NCBI GenBank assembly: GCA_000687655.1
Contig: JHWR01000012.1
Span: forward strand, 35,517-99,516
Length of the DNA: 64,000 nucleotides
Origin: Lachnospiraceae bacterium YSB2008
Lineage (GTDB): Bacteria; Bacillota; Clostridia; Lachnospirales; Lachnospiraceae
Reading direction: 5' to 3'
The notes beneath the pieces were generated by a model that did not search any database, was not told the origin of the DNA, and worked only from the letters and a program-made list of their open reading frames with translations. The position numbers and the translations under genes are program-made. Below are positions 7,774 to 16,980 of this stretch, piece by piece (the first letter of the stretch is position 1; the number at the start of each line of letters is the position of its first letter).

Positions 7774-10660
7774 TCAGCTTTCGTTTATAGAAAAACAGTT
7801 TCCAGTAAGTAAGGTAAGTAAGGAGAGTTTCAAGGAACGTAAAGCCGTGCAAAGCCAGACTCTTACTGGACTTGGTAAGTGGTGGGGAAGGAAACCACTT
7901 ATATTAGTGCGGGCTGCTATTTTGGGATGCTTATTGCCTTCAACTGATAACCCTAAGAAGGATATGGAAATCTTCCAAAAGTTGCTTATGGTCGATAATG
8001 AGGGATTATGGCTTCGTAAGCAGAAAGCCATTCCGGCCTCGGAATTATATGGACTAGTGACGAGTAATAAGAGATTATCCCGTTATACTGATGAATGGTT
8101 TGTTAAACAAGATGGAAAAATAAAGATTTCGCCTAATGTGGATAAGAATGAAGTTGAAAAGAGAGTTTTCTCATCACTTGGATATGATGATAAGCTCAAA
8201 TATTGTCTGCGCCCAGAAGAAGTTTTAAATATTTCTGAAATGGCATGGAAGGATATCAATAATTATTGTGGGACTTCAGCAAACAGTATTGGAGAGTTTG
8301 TAACACAACTTTCTGAAAAAAGATATGGTCACAGAATTACTGTTGGTGATTGCTTTTCTGGAGGCGGTAGTATTCCATTTGAGGCAGCAAGGATAGGAGC
8401 TAACTCGTTTTCAAGTGATTTAAATCCGATTGCAGCACTACTTTCTTGGGCGGATTTAAATATTTTTCCTGATTTACATGCTGGAAATGAGACGGTTTAT
8501 AGGTATCAGGAAAAACTACTATCAATGGTTCAAAAAAAGATTGATGAGCTTGGAATAGAAATTAACGAAGAAGGTGATAGGGCATCAGCGTATATTTATT
8601 GCACTGAGACGGCATGTCCAGAATGTGGATATAAAATTCCACTTTCTTCAAGTTGGGTTGTTGGCAAAGGATCAAAGACTGTTGCAAAACTCCAGGATAA
8701 TGATAATGGTACTTTTTCTATAAGTATTAAAATGAATGCTACTGCTGAAGAATTAAAAGAGGCGGCTGATGGAACTTTAAGTTCTAAAGGTATTATGTGT
8801 CCTCATTGTGGAAAGACGACTCCTATTTCTTCAATACGTCATGATACGGTTGATAAAGACGGAAATACTATATATGGATTGAGAAAATGGAATAAGGAGG
8901 AATTTGCTTTTTCTGAAAACGATAGTTTATCAGATAGATTGTACTGTATTAGATATGAAAAGTCTGACGGTGAACGGTATTATGTTGCACCAACTGCTGA
9001 CGACCTCGAAAGAGAGAAAAAGGTTATCAGTCTTATTGCTAAAGGTATTAAAGAATGGCAGGACGAGGGATTAATATCCTCTATGAAAATTGAAAATGGT
9101 TTTAACACAGATCAGCTTATTAGAGAGCGTGGTTGGCAATACTGGCATCAATTGTTTAATCCAAGGCAACTGTTGACAAATAAATTATTAATTGAGACCA
9201 TTCTTGAATCTGCTACAAGTGAGCTTGAATACGCGGTTGGAGTTATGGTTTTGAACAAATCGTTAGATTGGAATAGTAAACTATGTAGATGGGGTACTGG
9301 GCAAGCAAGAGAGTCAATGGCTCAAACATTTTATAACCAAGCACTGAATACTATTTGGCAATATGGAACAAGAGGGTTTATTCTTTTACGCCCCGCAATT
9401 TCAGTATCGGTTGGCACCTTAAACGGAGATTTTTCTGGAAAGCGAAGCGTTCAACTTGAAGATGCGCGGGATGTAAAAGATACATGTGATTATTGGATTA
9501 CAGACCCTCCTTATGCAGATGCAGTAAATTACCATGAATTATCAGAGTTCTTTTTGGCATGGGATAAAACAATAATCAGTAAGGCTTTTCCGGAATGGTA
9601 CACAGATAGCAAACGTATTCTCGCAGTGAGGGGAGATTCGGATTTTTCAAATACAATGATAGAGATATATTCAAATCTCGCAAATCATATGTTTGACGAT
9701 GGAATGCAGGTTGTAATGTTTACACATTCCGATCCTGCGGTATGGGCACAGCTTGCAATTATCATGTGGAAAGCTGGATTAAAGGTTACAGCTGCTTGGA
9801 ATATAGCTACAGAAACAGAAGCCGTTGGACTAAAGAGTGGAAACTATGTAAAAGGAACTGTGCTTCTTGTTTTACGTAAGCAGACGGGTAGCGACATTGC
9901 TTTTCTTGATGAGATTAATGCGGATATTCGTAACGAAGTAAGAAGACAGATAGAGAGTATGCAGCAATTGGATGATAAGGAAGAGCCTAACTTTTCAGAT
10001 CCCGATTATGTGCTCGCTGCATATGCTGCATCTCTTAAGGTACTTACATCTTATGTATCCATTGAGGATTTAGATCTTGATTATGAATTAAATCAGGCTA
10101 TCAGTAATCCTGCAAAGAGCAAGGTTGTCGCAATCATTGAAAATGCAAAGAAGATTGCATATGATTGTGTTATTCCTCTTGAATTTGATGATTATCTTTG
10201 GAGAGATTTGACCAATGCAGAAAAGTTTTATATTAAAGGACTTGAAGGTGAAAAACATGGTGATTATCAGATAGGAACATATCAGGAATTTGCAAGAGGA
10301 TTCTCTATTGCGGGATATGCTCAGATGATGGCAAGTGAGAAGGCGAATACCGCACGCTTAAAAACACCTGTTGAAATGGCAGGTAGAACTATAGGTGATG
10401 TGCCTGATTTTGAGCATTCTGTGATGCGTACTATTTTTGAGGGAATATATGTAGGTGTAAAGGAAGACAATAATCCTAATAAGGCATTGGGCTTCATTAA
10501 GTCTGAGATGCAGAATTATTGGGATAAGCGTGAGATGATCCAGCAGATTCTGAGATTTCTTGTGGACATTAAGGATATATCCAATATGCAGGATCACTGG
10601 GGAGAATCATCAGAGATGGCAGATTTGCTACTTACTCTGGTTTCACATGACAGCGTATAA
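7766..10660 (+). CDS. DUF1156 DNA methyltransferase
   Basis: A 964-residue DUF1156-family DNA methylase. Start ATG 7766 lies eight bases after AGGAGG (7752-7757). Motif I for SAM binding is DCFSGGGSIPFEAARIG at about 194-210, and the catalytic motif IV DPPYADAVNYHE sits at about 578-590, the DPPY form typical of N6-adenine or N4-cytosine methylation. Between them two CxxC pairs (CPECG about 284, CPHCG about 345) form a split zinc ribbon. The N-terminus KWWGRKPLILVRAAILG is the DUF1156 signature. It probably marks host DNA so that the helicase/nuclease partners attack unmarked DNA (inference from family context). Confidence 0.93.
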   Translation: MSNQLSFIEKQFPVSKVSKESFKERKAVQSQTLTGLGKWWGRKPLILVRAAILGCLLPSTDNPKKDMEIFQKLLMVDNEGLWLRKQKAIPASELYGLVTSNKRLSRYTDEWFVKQDGKIKISPNVDKNEVEKRVFSSLGYDDKLKYCLRPEEVLNISEMAWKDINNYCGTSANSIGEFVTQLSEKRYGHRITVGDCFSGGGSIPFEAARIGANSFSSDLNPIAALLSWADLNIFPDLHAGNETVYRYQEKLLSMVQKKIDELGIEINEEGDRASAYIYCTETACPECGYKIPLSSSWVVGKGSKTVAKLQDNDNGTFSISIKMNATAEELKEAADGTLSSKGIMCPHCGKTTPISSIRHDTVDKDGNTIYGLRKWNKEEFAFSENDSLSDRLYCIRYEKSDGERYYVAPTADDLEREKKVISLIAKGIKEWQDEGLISSMKIENGFNTDQLIRERGWQYWHQLFNPRQLLTNKLLIETILESATSELEYAVGVMVLNKSLDWNSKLCRWGTGQARESMAQTFYNQALNTIWQYGTRGFILLRPAISVSVGTLNGDFSGKRSVQLEDARDVKDTCDYWITDPPYADAVNYHELSEFFLAWDKTIISKAFPEWYTDSKRILAVRGDSDFSNTMIEIYSNLANHMFDDGMQVVMFTHSDPAVWAQLAIIMWKAGLKVTAAWNIATETEAVGLKSGNYVKGTVLLVLRKQTGSDIAFLDEINADIRNEVRRQIESMQQLDDKEEPNFSDPDYVLAAYAASLKVLTSYVSIEDLDLDYELNQAISNPAKSKVVAIIENAKKIAYDCVIPLEFDDYLWRDLTNAEKFYIKGLEGEKHGDYQIGTYQEFARGFSIAGYAQMMASEKANTARLKTPVEMAGRTIGDVPDFEHSVMRTIFEGIYVGVKEDNNPNKALGFIKSEMQNYWDKREMIQQILRFLVDIKDISNMQDHWGESSEMADLLLTLVSHDSV

Positions 10661-10678
10661 AGACGAGGAGGGTTTCTT

Positions 10679-13426
10679 GTGGTAAATCGGTATTCCAGTA
10701 GGTCGCAAAAGCTGGATGAGGCATTTTTAAATAAAAAACTTGTCAATGCTGCAAGTTATGATCGTATTGCGGGATACTTTTGTTCATCTATTCTTGAAGT
10801 TGCAGGTGAAAGCATAGAAGGCGTTTCGGGCAGCGTACGTGTTATCTGCAATTCGGGTCTTTCAAAGGAAGATGTGGATGTAGCCAATTATGCCCAAAGA
10901 GTTAAACAGGAGTGGTGTGGTTTCAATCCGGAGGAAAAATACACTACACCAGAAAGTGCACTTCGCCTTAGAAGATTATATAAGTTGATTAAAGACGGGA
11001 AACTTAAGATAAGGATTATTCCTGATGAGGTATATGGCCTTATGCATGGCAAAGCGGGCGTGATCCGCTATAATGACGGAACAGCTACAAGTTTTCTCGG
11101 AAGTATCAATGAGACAAGGAGTGCATTTCAGCTTAATTACGAGATGATATGGGAAGATGATTCTTCTGATGCTATTGACTGGGTACAGGCTGAATTTGAT
11201 TTCTTTTGGAATAACAAGTATGCGGTCGATTTATGTGATTTTGTAGTGGAAGACATCAATCGCATTTCAAGGAGAGTTATTATCCCTCTCGAAAAATGGA
11301 GACAGGACTTTAAGGATGAGATTCCGGCTGTTGCAGTTGAGGAACCGGTATTCCGTAAAGAATTTGGTCTGTGGGAACATCAGAAATATTTTGTTGAGCT
11401 AGCGTTTAAGGAACACCAAAAGGACGGCGGGGCTAGGTTCTTACTTGCTGATCAGGTAGGATTGGGAAAAACGGTACAGCTTGCTATGTCTGCAAAGCTT
11501 ATGGCTTTATATGGAGATAAGCCGGTGCTTATTATTGTACCGAAGACATTGATCTTCCAGTGGCAGGATGAACTGAATACACTTCTTGATATGCCGTCTG
11601 CTGTCTGGACAGGGCATGGATGGCAGGATGAAACAGGTTATTTTTATCAGGCAGAAAGCTCAAGATCTATTCTTAAGTGTCCGAGAAGAGTCGGTATCAT
11701 TTCTCAGGGATTGGTAAGCAGGCGGACGGATGCATACGACCTTTTGACCCAGAGGGATTACGAATGCGTAATCCTTGACGAAGCTCATAGAGCAAGACGA
11801 AGAAATCCTACGAGGGATCCAGATAAGAATAAAGCGGATGCAAATTATCTCTTGCGTTTCATTAACGATATCAGCCTGAAGACAAAGAGCATGCTACTTG
11901 CTACGGCAACGCCTGTTCAGGTGAATACAATTGAAGCCTATGATCTGATTCATGCGCTATCCATGCCGACTAAAAAGGTTATGGGTGATATCTATAGTGA
12001 ATGGATTCAAAAACCGCAAACAATGCTGGATATGGTCTGTGGTAAGATTCCGGTACCTGAGAGCGAGATTAAAATGTGGAACATTATCCGCAATCCGCTT
12101 CCACCAAAATCTACACGTTCGTTTAAGATAAATACACTACGAGATCAGCTAGATGTTCCGGATGATGTGTATGTTGTTGATGCGGATATGTATCAGGGGC
12201 TTCGGGCATCAAAGAAAGATAAAGTAAGAGCACTTTATACAACGGATGATTTTGTGATGAATTATAATCCGTACATCCGCCATATAGTTAGACGAACAAG
12301 AAAATATCTGGAAAACACAATCAATCCAGCTACGGGTGAATCTTATCTTAAGAAGATTGAGGTGGTGCTTCATGGTGAGAATGAAAGCGAATCTCTTGTA
12401 CTTGAAGGCTATCAGCGCCAGGCATACGAGAAGGCACAGGAGTTTTGTAATATGCTCTCAAAACGAGTTAAGGCAGGCGGGTTTCTTTCTATGCTGATGC
12501 TTAAACGTATAGGAAGTACCATATTGGCGGGCAAGAGTACGGCCAGAAAGATGCTTGCATGGACGGAAGAAGGTCGGCAGATTTTATCTGATGAGTTCGA
12601 TGTGAACTTTGAGGATGATGATTTTGATGAAGATGATAGCGAAGTTAAAGAGCTTACGGCAGATGAGATCGAATGTCTGCATGAGCTTGTAAAATATCTT
12701 GATCTCGATAAGAATGATGATCCAAAATACAACGAAGTATTGGAAATCGTAACGAGGGGAACGGAAGACACGAAGCCGTGGAAAGATATGGGATGCATTA
12801 TCTTTTCACAGTATTATGATAGTGCTCATTTTGTGGCACAGGGACTCTCCAACGATATTGCCGATTGCACTGTTGGATTATATGCAGGTGGTGACAAGTC
12901 CGGTCTGTTCTTAAATGGTGTATTTACGAAGTGCACTAAAGAAGATATCAAATCAAAGGTAAAGGGCCACGAAATCAAGCTTCTGGTAGGTACAGATGCA
13001 GCAAGTGAAGGCTTGAATTTACAAACGCTTTCAACCTTGATAAATCTCGACCTCCCGTGGAATCCGACAAGGCTTGAACAGCGAAAAGGGCGTATCCAGC
13101 GTATCGGTCAGGTAAGCGACAAAATCCATATCTACAACATGAGATACAAAGATTCTGTTGAGGATAAGGTTCATAGCGTACTATCCGAAAGGTTGGAAGA
13201 TATCTTTGATATGTTCGGTCAGATTCCGGATACGTTGGAAGATGTATGGATTGATATAGCATTAAATAATGAGGCTCAGGCAAAAGAACGTATCAGTGCG
13301 ATTCCCACTAAGAATCCTTTTACAATAAAGTATGAGACTATACCTTTGAAAACCGAAAACTGGGAGGCCTGCGAAACTGTTTTGGATAAGCACGATAAAA
13401 TGAAACAGTTAATGAAAGGTTGGTAA
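10679..13426 (+). CDS. PLD-domain SNF2/DEAH helicase
   Basis: A 915-residue protein with an N-terminal phospholipase-D-like half (HGKAGVI about 122, then SFLGSINE) followed by a full superfamily 2 SNF2-type motor. Walker A is DQVGLGKT at about 258-265, motif II ILDEAH at about 364-369, motif III LLATATP, and motifs V/VI GTDAASEGLNLQ and RKGRIQRIGQ near 770-810. GTG 10679 follows GAGGAGGG (10665-10672). An acidic insert (EDDDFDEDDSE) lies at about 642. A single HxK PLD site may serve DNA binding or, by dimerising, cleavage. It is the helicase component of the Hma-type locus. Confidence 0.93.
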   Translation: MVNRYSSRSQKLDEAFLNKKLVNAASYDRIAGYFCSSILEVAGESIEGVSGSVRVICNSGLSKEDVDVANYAQRVKQEWCGFNPEEKYTTPESALRLRRLYKLIKDGKLKIRIIPDEVYGLMHGKAGVIRYNDGTATSFLGSINETRSAFQLNYEMIWEDDSSDAIDWVQAEFDFFWNNKYAVDLCDFVVEDINRISRRVIIPLEKWRQDFKDEIPAVAVEEPVFRKEFGLWEHQKYFVELAFKEHQKDGGARFLLADQVGLGKTVQLAMSAKLMALYGDKPVLIIVPKTLIFQWQDELNTLLDMPSAVWTGHGWQDETGYFYQAESSRSILKCPRRVGIISQGLVSRRTDAYDLLTQRDYECVILDEAHRARRRNPTRDPDKNKADANYLLRFINDISLKTKSMLLATATPVQVNTIEAYDLIHALSMPTKKVMGDIYSEWIQKPQTMLDMVCGKIPVPESEIKMWNIIRNPLPPKSTRSFKINTLRDQLDVPDDVYVVDADMYQGLRASKKDKVRALYTTDDFVMNYNPYIRHIVRRTRKYLENTINPATGESYLKKIEVVLHGENESESLVLEGYQRQAYEKAQEFCNMLSKRVKAGGFLSMLMLKRIGSTILAGKSTARKMLAWTEEGRQILSDEFDVNFEDDDFDEDDSEVKELTADEIECLHELVKYLDLDKNDDPKYNEVLEIVTRGTEDTKPWKDMGCIIFSQYYDSAHFVAQGLSNDIADCTVGLYAGGDKSGLFLNGVFTKCTKEDIKSKVKGHEIKLLVGTDAASEGLNLQTLSTLINLDLPWNPTRLEQRKGRIQRIGQVSDKIHIYNMRYKDSVEDKVHSVLSERLEDIFDMFGQIPDTLEDVWIDIALNNEAQAKERISAIPTKNPFTIKYETIPLKTENWEACETVLDKHDKMKQLMKGW

Positions 13427-13450
13427 TAGAGAAAAAGAGGAGTAATACTT

Positions 13451-14668
13451 ATGCTGAAAAAAGCAACATGGCCATTATTTACATTATCTAAGAAAAGAAC
13501 AAAAATAGATACAAATCCCGACTATCAAAGGCCAGCTGTTTGGACGAAAGCTCAGAAACAATTGCTTATTGATTCTATATTAAGGGACTACGACGTCCCT
13601 AAGATTTATTTGCATGAAAAGGGCAAAGATACTTATGATGTAATTGATGGTCAGCAGAGAATAAGAGCAATTTGGTCTTTTTACGATGATGAGTTTTCAC
13701 TTCCTAAAGATGCTGAACCTGTAAACGGAATAGATATAGCTGGGAAAAAATATAGTGAACTTGATATGGATATATCATCATTGATTGATAGTTATAGTCT
13801 GGACTTTGTAATTCTCGATACTCAAAATGATGATGAGATTCGAGAAATGTTTTTGAGACTACAAAATGGTACATCCTTAAAAGCGCAGGAAAAACGTAAT
13901 GCTATGCCGGGTCGTATGAGGGATTTTATAAGAGAGTTGACAAAGCACGAATTCTTTTCAAAAGTTCATTTTTCAAATACAAGATTTACTCATGATCTAG
14001 TTGCTGCTCAGATGACAGCGATTGCATTAAATGGAGATATATGTAATATCAAAGATAAAGATCTGAATGAAATGTATGTTAGGTATAAAGACTTTGATAC
14101 TTCGTCAACAGATGCTAAAAATATATATAGAATTCTTGATTATTTGAACAGGATGTTCCCCGATCAGGCTCCTGAATTAAAGAGGTATAGTACGATTTCT
14201 CTGTTTATTCTTATTTTGGATTTAATGCCCAATTATGTCATAAAAGATAGAGAAACTGATATAGCTAAATGGTTTATTGATTTCGAGGCAAAGAGAGCAG
14301 CAGATGAGATGCTGGAACCAGAACAACAGGATCCTAGATTGGTTGTTTATCACGAAAGTGTTTCACATTCGTCTGATGGAGAAGAATCTCTGAAGTATAG
14401 GCATAGCTTTTTGAAGGAAAGCTTACTTGCTACTGTCAACAATCTTCCTCAAAAAGATCCGAAGAGAAATTTTGACGCAGCGCAGCGACAAGTAATATAC
14501 AGACGCGGAAATGGCATTTGCAAAATATGTGGCAAGAAATGTGAATGGAACAACTGGGAAGCAGATCATATCCTTCCTTGGAGTAAGGGCGGACAAACTG
14601 AGATTGAGAATGGCCAAGTTTTGTGTCCTACATGCAATCAAAAGAAGAGTGATCAGCTATCGATTTAG
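13451..14668 (+). CDS. DUF262-HNH endonuclease (GmrSD-like)
   Basis: A 405-residue protein with an N-terminal DUF262/ParB-like NTPase domain (YQRPAVW about 25, then DVIDGQQRIRAIW at 63-75, the DGQQR nucleotide-binding loop) and a C-terminal HNH nuclease with zinc ligands (ICKICGKKC about 357, EADHILPWSKGG about 371, LCPTCNQKKSDQ about 390). ATG 13451 follows AGAGGAG. The arrangement matches type IV, modification-directed nucleases such as GmrSD and the SspE/BrxU-like group. It lies 24 bases after the helicase gene, so is probably co-transcribed. It could cleave modified phage DNA that escapes the methylase-based arm (inference). Confidence 0.9.
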   Translation: MLKKATWPLFTLSKKRTKIDTNPDYQRPAVWTKAQKQLLIDSILRDYDVPKIYLHEKGKDTYDVIDGQQRIRAIWSFYDDEFSLPKDAEPVNGIDIAGKKYSELDMDISSLIDSYSLDFVILDTQNDDEIREMFLRLQNGTSLKAQEKRNAMPGRMRDFIRELTKHEFFSKVHFSNTRFTHDLVAAQMTAIALNGDICNIKDKDLNEMYVRYKDFDTSSTDAKNIYRILDYLNRMFPDQAPELKRYSTISLFILILDLMPNYVIKDRETDIAKWFIDFEAKRAADEMLEPEQQDPRLVVYHESVSHSSDGEESLKYRHSFLKESLLATVNNLPQKDPKRNFDAAQRQVIYRRGNGICKICGKKCEWNNWEADHILPWSKGGQTEIENGQVLCPTCNQKKSDQLSI

Positions 14669-14733
14669 TGAATAGCTTTTAAAGAGATTTTGGAGTCTAG
14701 TATTATAGTATGATTTTAGGGAGGACTTGTTCC

Positions 14734-15813
14734 TTGGATGAAAAGAATGTAATACATGTTTCGGAAAAAGAAATAGTTGAAGTAACAACATCATATGATC
14801 GTATTGATGATGAGATAGATCAGGATGCTTTTGATAATCGCCATAAGGATATAAATATTTTATTAGGAAACCTTTTTAATTATGCTGAGCTTGGTCGAGA
14901 AGTTAAAAATGTAGTTGATCCTGAGTTGGATTATGTTGTTAAGTTTACACCGGAACTCCTTAAAAAAATGAAAGAACATGATATTCAGTTTTTGAAAGAC
15001 AAGGCAACAGGGGAATTGCTTCCAGACCTATATGATTATACAGACAAGGCTATTGGTGGCAAGGTAAGACTTGAGTTGAAAGGAAAACCTACAGAACAGG
15101 ATCTTACTAATATTAGTAATTCAATAAATAATATAATTGAGCAACAGCGTTATGATGCTTTGATGGAGGAAGTACAGCAACTGCATGTTGTAGCAAAGCG
15201 TATTGAGAGAGGACAGGATAATGATAGGTTCGCTAAAGTTAATGCTGGACGAAAGCATTTAATAGATGCATTGCAATATCATGGGTCAGAAGAAGATCAG
15301 AAAAAGATGATAATGGATGCCGTCATGATGCTTAGGGAGGGACGTGAATTAATAGAGAAAACGCTTCTGGATAAAATGGATGCCCTAGAGCCAGTGCCTG
15401 AAAAAACTCTTAAACGTTTGTGGTATTGTTTTAAGGATTCTAAGTATTTTCCCGAGCAAATATCTAGATATGATGATGTTCAGGAGTATTTTCAGTATTA
15501 CTATATGTCAATTCAGCCAATGGCGTATGCCTATACTAAACTAAATCAACCACAGCTGGTAGAAAGCTTACTTGAGGACAGTAAAAAGGTTTTTGAACAC
15601 AGAAATATTGACCGGCTTGAGTCAGTGGAATTGTTATTACCAAATAGGGAGTTTGATAGTATGTGGTATAAGAATTCCATCGAACATGAAAACAGACTTA
15701 TTGAAGCGTTTAAGGGTCCTAATGAAGATGATGATGTTAAGATAATTATAAGGGGAAGTGAATTATTGGAGGTAATTGATAATGAACGAGGAGAAGAAAA
15801 AGAAAGCGATTAA
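14734..15813 (+). CDS. unrecognised 359-aa defence-operon protein
   Basis: An unrecognised, acidic, mostly helical protein. AGGGAGG at 14718-14724 lies nine bases before TTG 14734, which I take as the start (MDEKNVIHV). An ATG at 14710 in the same frame precedes the ribosome site. Residues about 120-190 are coiled-coil-like (NISNSINNIIEQQ, MEEVQQLHVVAKRIERGQDNDRF). The end is very charged. There is no enzymatic motif, signal or membrane helix. Its last 32 bases overlap the 51-residue membrane-protein gene, implying coupled synthesis. It may be a sensor or cytoplasmic half of a membrane effector; this rests on context only. Confidence 0.75.
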   Translation: MDEKNVIHVSEKEIVEVTTSYDRIDDEIDQDAFDNRHKDINILLGNLFNYAELGREVKNVVDPELDYVVKFTPELLKKMKEHDIQFLKDKATGELLPDLYDYTDKAIGGKVRLELKGKPTEQDLTNISNSINNIIEQQRYDALMEEVQQLHVVAKRIERGQDNDRFAKVNAGRKHLIDALQYHGSEEDQKKMIMDAVMMLREGRELIEKTLLDKMDALEPVPEKTLKRLWYCFKDSKYFPEQISRYDDVQEYFQYYYMSIQPMAYAYTKLNQPQLVESLLEDSKKVFEHRNIDRLESVELLLPNREFDSMWYKNSIEHENRLIEAFKGPNEDDDVKIIIRGSELLEVIDNERGEEKESD

Positions 15814-15937
15814 TGTTTATGAGGTTGCAGGAAAGGTTGGAGGCGCTGTAAAGACAGTTGGTGGATTTGTGATTGGTGTAGCTGCAGCAATTCTTGTTAC
15901 AAAAGGGCCGGATATTGTTAAGAATATAAAAAAATGA
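15782..15937 (+). CDS. 51-aa single-span membrane protein
   Basis: A small gene with ATG 15782 nine bases after TTGGAGGT (15766-15773) and stop at 15935-15937. The product has a lysine-rich start (MNEEKKKKAINVYEV) and one glycine/alanine-rich hydrophobic span (VGGFVIGVAAAILVT, about 26-40) with a basic end. It overlaps the preceding gene by 32 bases in another frame. Small single-span proteins paired with a soluble partner are typical of membrane-perturbing abortive-infection modules; that role here is inference. Confidence 0.7.
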   Translation: MNEEKKKKAINVYEVAGKVGGAVKTVGGFVIGVAAAILVTKGPDIVKNIKK

Positions 15938-15996
15938 TGACAAACTAAACTGTACATGACTATAGGTTATAGAAATATATTTTAGGAGGGACAACC

Positions 15997-16482
15997 GTGG
16001 CAAGAGTACTAGTGGTATATTTCTCGGCTACCGGAACTACTAAAACGGTAGCTGGAAGACTTGCAGAAGTGATAAATGCGGACGTATTTGAAATAATACC
16101 GGCGGAGCCATACACAAAAGAAGATCTTGACTGGAGGGAAGATGATTCCAGAAGTTCTGTGGAAATGAAGGATCCTGCCAGCAGACCTGCTATAAGTGGA
16201 ACTGTAGACAATATGGATCAGTATGACACCATCTTTGTCGGAGCTCCGATATGGTGGTATGTGATGCCGCGTATAATCAATACATTCCTTGAAGCACATG
16301 ACCTATCCGGGAAGAAGATTATCCTGTTTGCTACTTCCGGTGGTTCAGGGCTGGGCAGATCTGTTGAGAAGCTTGAGGAAAGTGCTCCTCATTCGCATAT
16401 CATTGCAGGCGAAGTGCTTAATAATGATATGTCAGATGATGATCTGAAGGCATTTGCTGAGAAATATAATAAAGATGAATGA
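15997..16482 (+). CDS. flavodoxin
   Basis: A 161-residue flavodoxin-family protein binding FMN. GTG 15997 is six bases after AGGAGGG (15984-15990). The phosphate loop YFSATGTTKTVA sits at about 9-20, the aromatic isoalloxazine loop VGAPIWWYVMP at about 79-89 and a third loop FATSGGSGLG near 112-121. The form with WWYVMP and a short C-terminus is that of flavodoxin-like oxidoreductases in anaerobes rather than electron-transfer Fld. It follows the defence operon by 59 bases but has its own strong ribosome site and its own terminator downstream, so it probably marks a return to general genes. Confidence 0.93.
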   Translation: MARVLVVYFSATGTTKTVAGRLAEVINADVFEIIPAEPYTKEDLDWREDDSRSSVEMKDPASRPAISGTVDNMDQYDTIFVGAPIWWYVMPRIINTFLEAHDLSGKKIILFATSGGSGLGRSVEKLEESAPHSHIIAGEVLNNDMSDDDLKAFAEKYNKDE

Positions 16483-16536
16483 TAGTATTGAGATAATAAC
16501 TATCAAAACATTATTGTTTTGAACTGAATACTATAG

Positions 16537-16559
16537 CTTCTGGACAAATTGTCCAGAAG
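16537..16559. repeat. perfect 11-bp palindrome
   Basis: CTTCTGGACAA, one central A, then TTGTCCAGAAG. No T-run follows, so it is not a terminator; it looks like an operator or recombination half-site pair. It lies directly after an AACTGAATACTATAG segment that recurs at 17379-17393. Confidence 0.6.
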
Positions 16560-16594
16560 TTAGCATACTGAAGTGCTTAAGCAGATGTTAAGTA

Positions 16595-16626
16595 GAGGTG
16601 GTCTTTAAATGGACCGCCTCTTTTTG
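16595..16626 (+). terminator. intrinsic terminator after flavodoxin
   Basis: Stem GAGGTGGTC (16595-16603) / GACCGCCTC (16612-16620), nine pairs with one G-T wobble and an eight-base loop, followed by TTTTT. It probably ends the flavodoxin transcript. Confidence 0.85.
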
Positions 16627-16673
16627 GTGTGTCAAAAAAAGGACAGACTATATGATATTCTGAGGGTAGCAAG

Positions 16674-16710
16674 AGGTTAAAAAGCTTAAAAAAAGGTTAA
16701 AGAGGTTAAA
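16674..16710. repeat. three AGGTTAAA direct repeats
   Basis: AGGTTAAA occurs at 16674-16681, 16694-16701 and 16703-16710 in an A-rich stretch. Spacing of 20 and 9 is irregular, so iteron function is not established. It may bind the element's own regulator or be low-complexity sequence. Confidence 0.4.
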
Positions 16711-16724
16711 AATTTAATAAAAGA

Positions 16725-16820
16725 TTGGTAACCGTAGATTATGTATTAGCTGAGGCGGATGAGATTGTTTCGGATAACTCATTACTTGTTGATACAATAT
16801 ATTTACGAGTGATGCAGTAA
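16725..16820 (+). pseudogene. possible 3' remnant of a small gene
   Basis: A 31-codon frame (about LVTVDYVLAEADEIV then DTIYLRVMQ) opens after a stop at 16707 and ends at 16818-16820. A strong terminator begins at its stop codon, as expected for the end of a real gene. There is no start codon with ribosome site. It may be the tail of a gene cut by element insertion; not recognised. Confidence 0.3.
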
Positions 16821-16855
16821 GTCAGGCAATCATAATCTGATTGCTTGGCTTTTTT
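16820..16855 (+). terminator. intrinsic terminator
   Basis: Stem AGTCAGGCAATCA (16820-16832) / TGATTGCTTGGCT (16838-16850), 13 pairs including G-T wobbles, five-base loop, then a run of six T. It ends transcription before the helix-turn-helix gene of the mobile element. Confidence 0.85.
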
Positions 16856-16980
16856 GCGTTCGTTCCTGCAGAAAAGAAGTGATGCCTATGAAATGATTTG
16901 AAAAAATTTTTTAAGGTCACTCATGAGATGCGATACCTGTGTGTTATACATGGGTTGCTAGCAGGAATTGGAGGAACACT

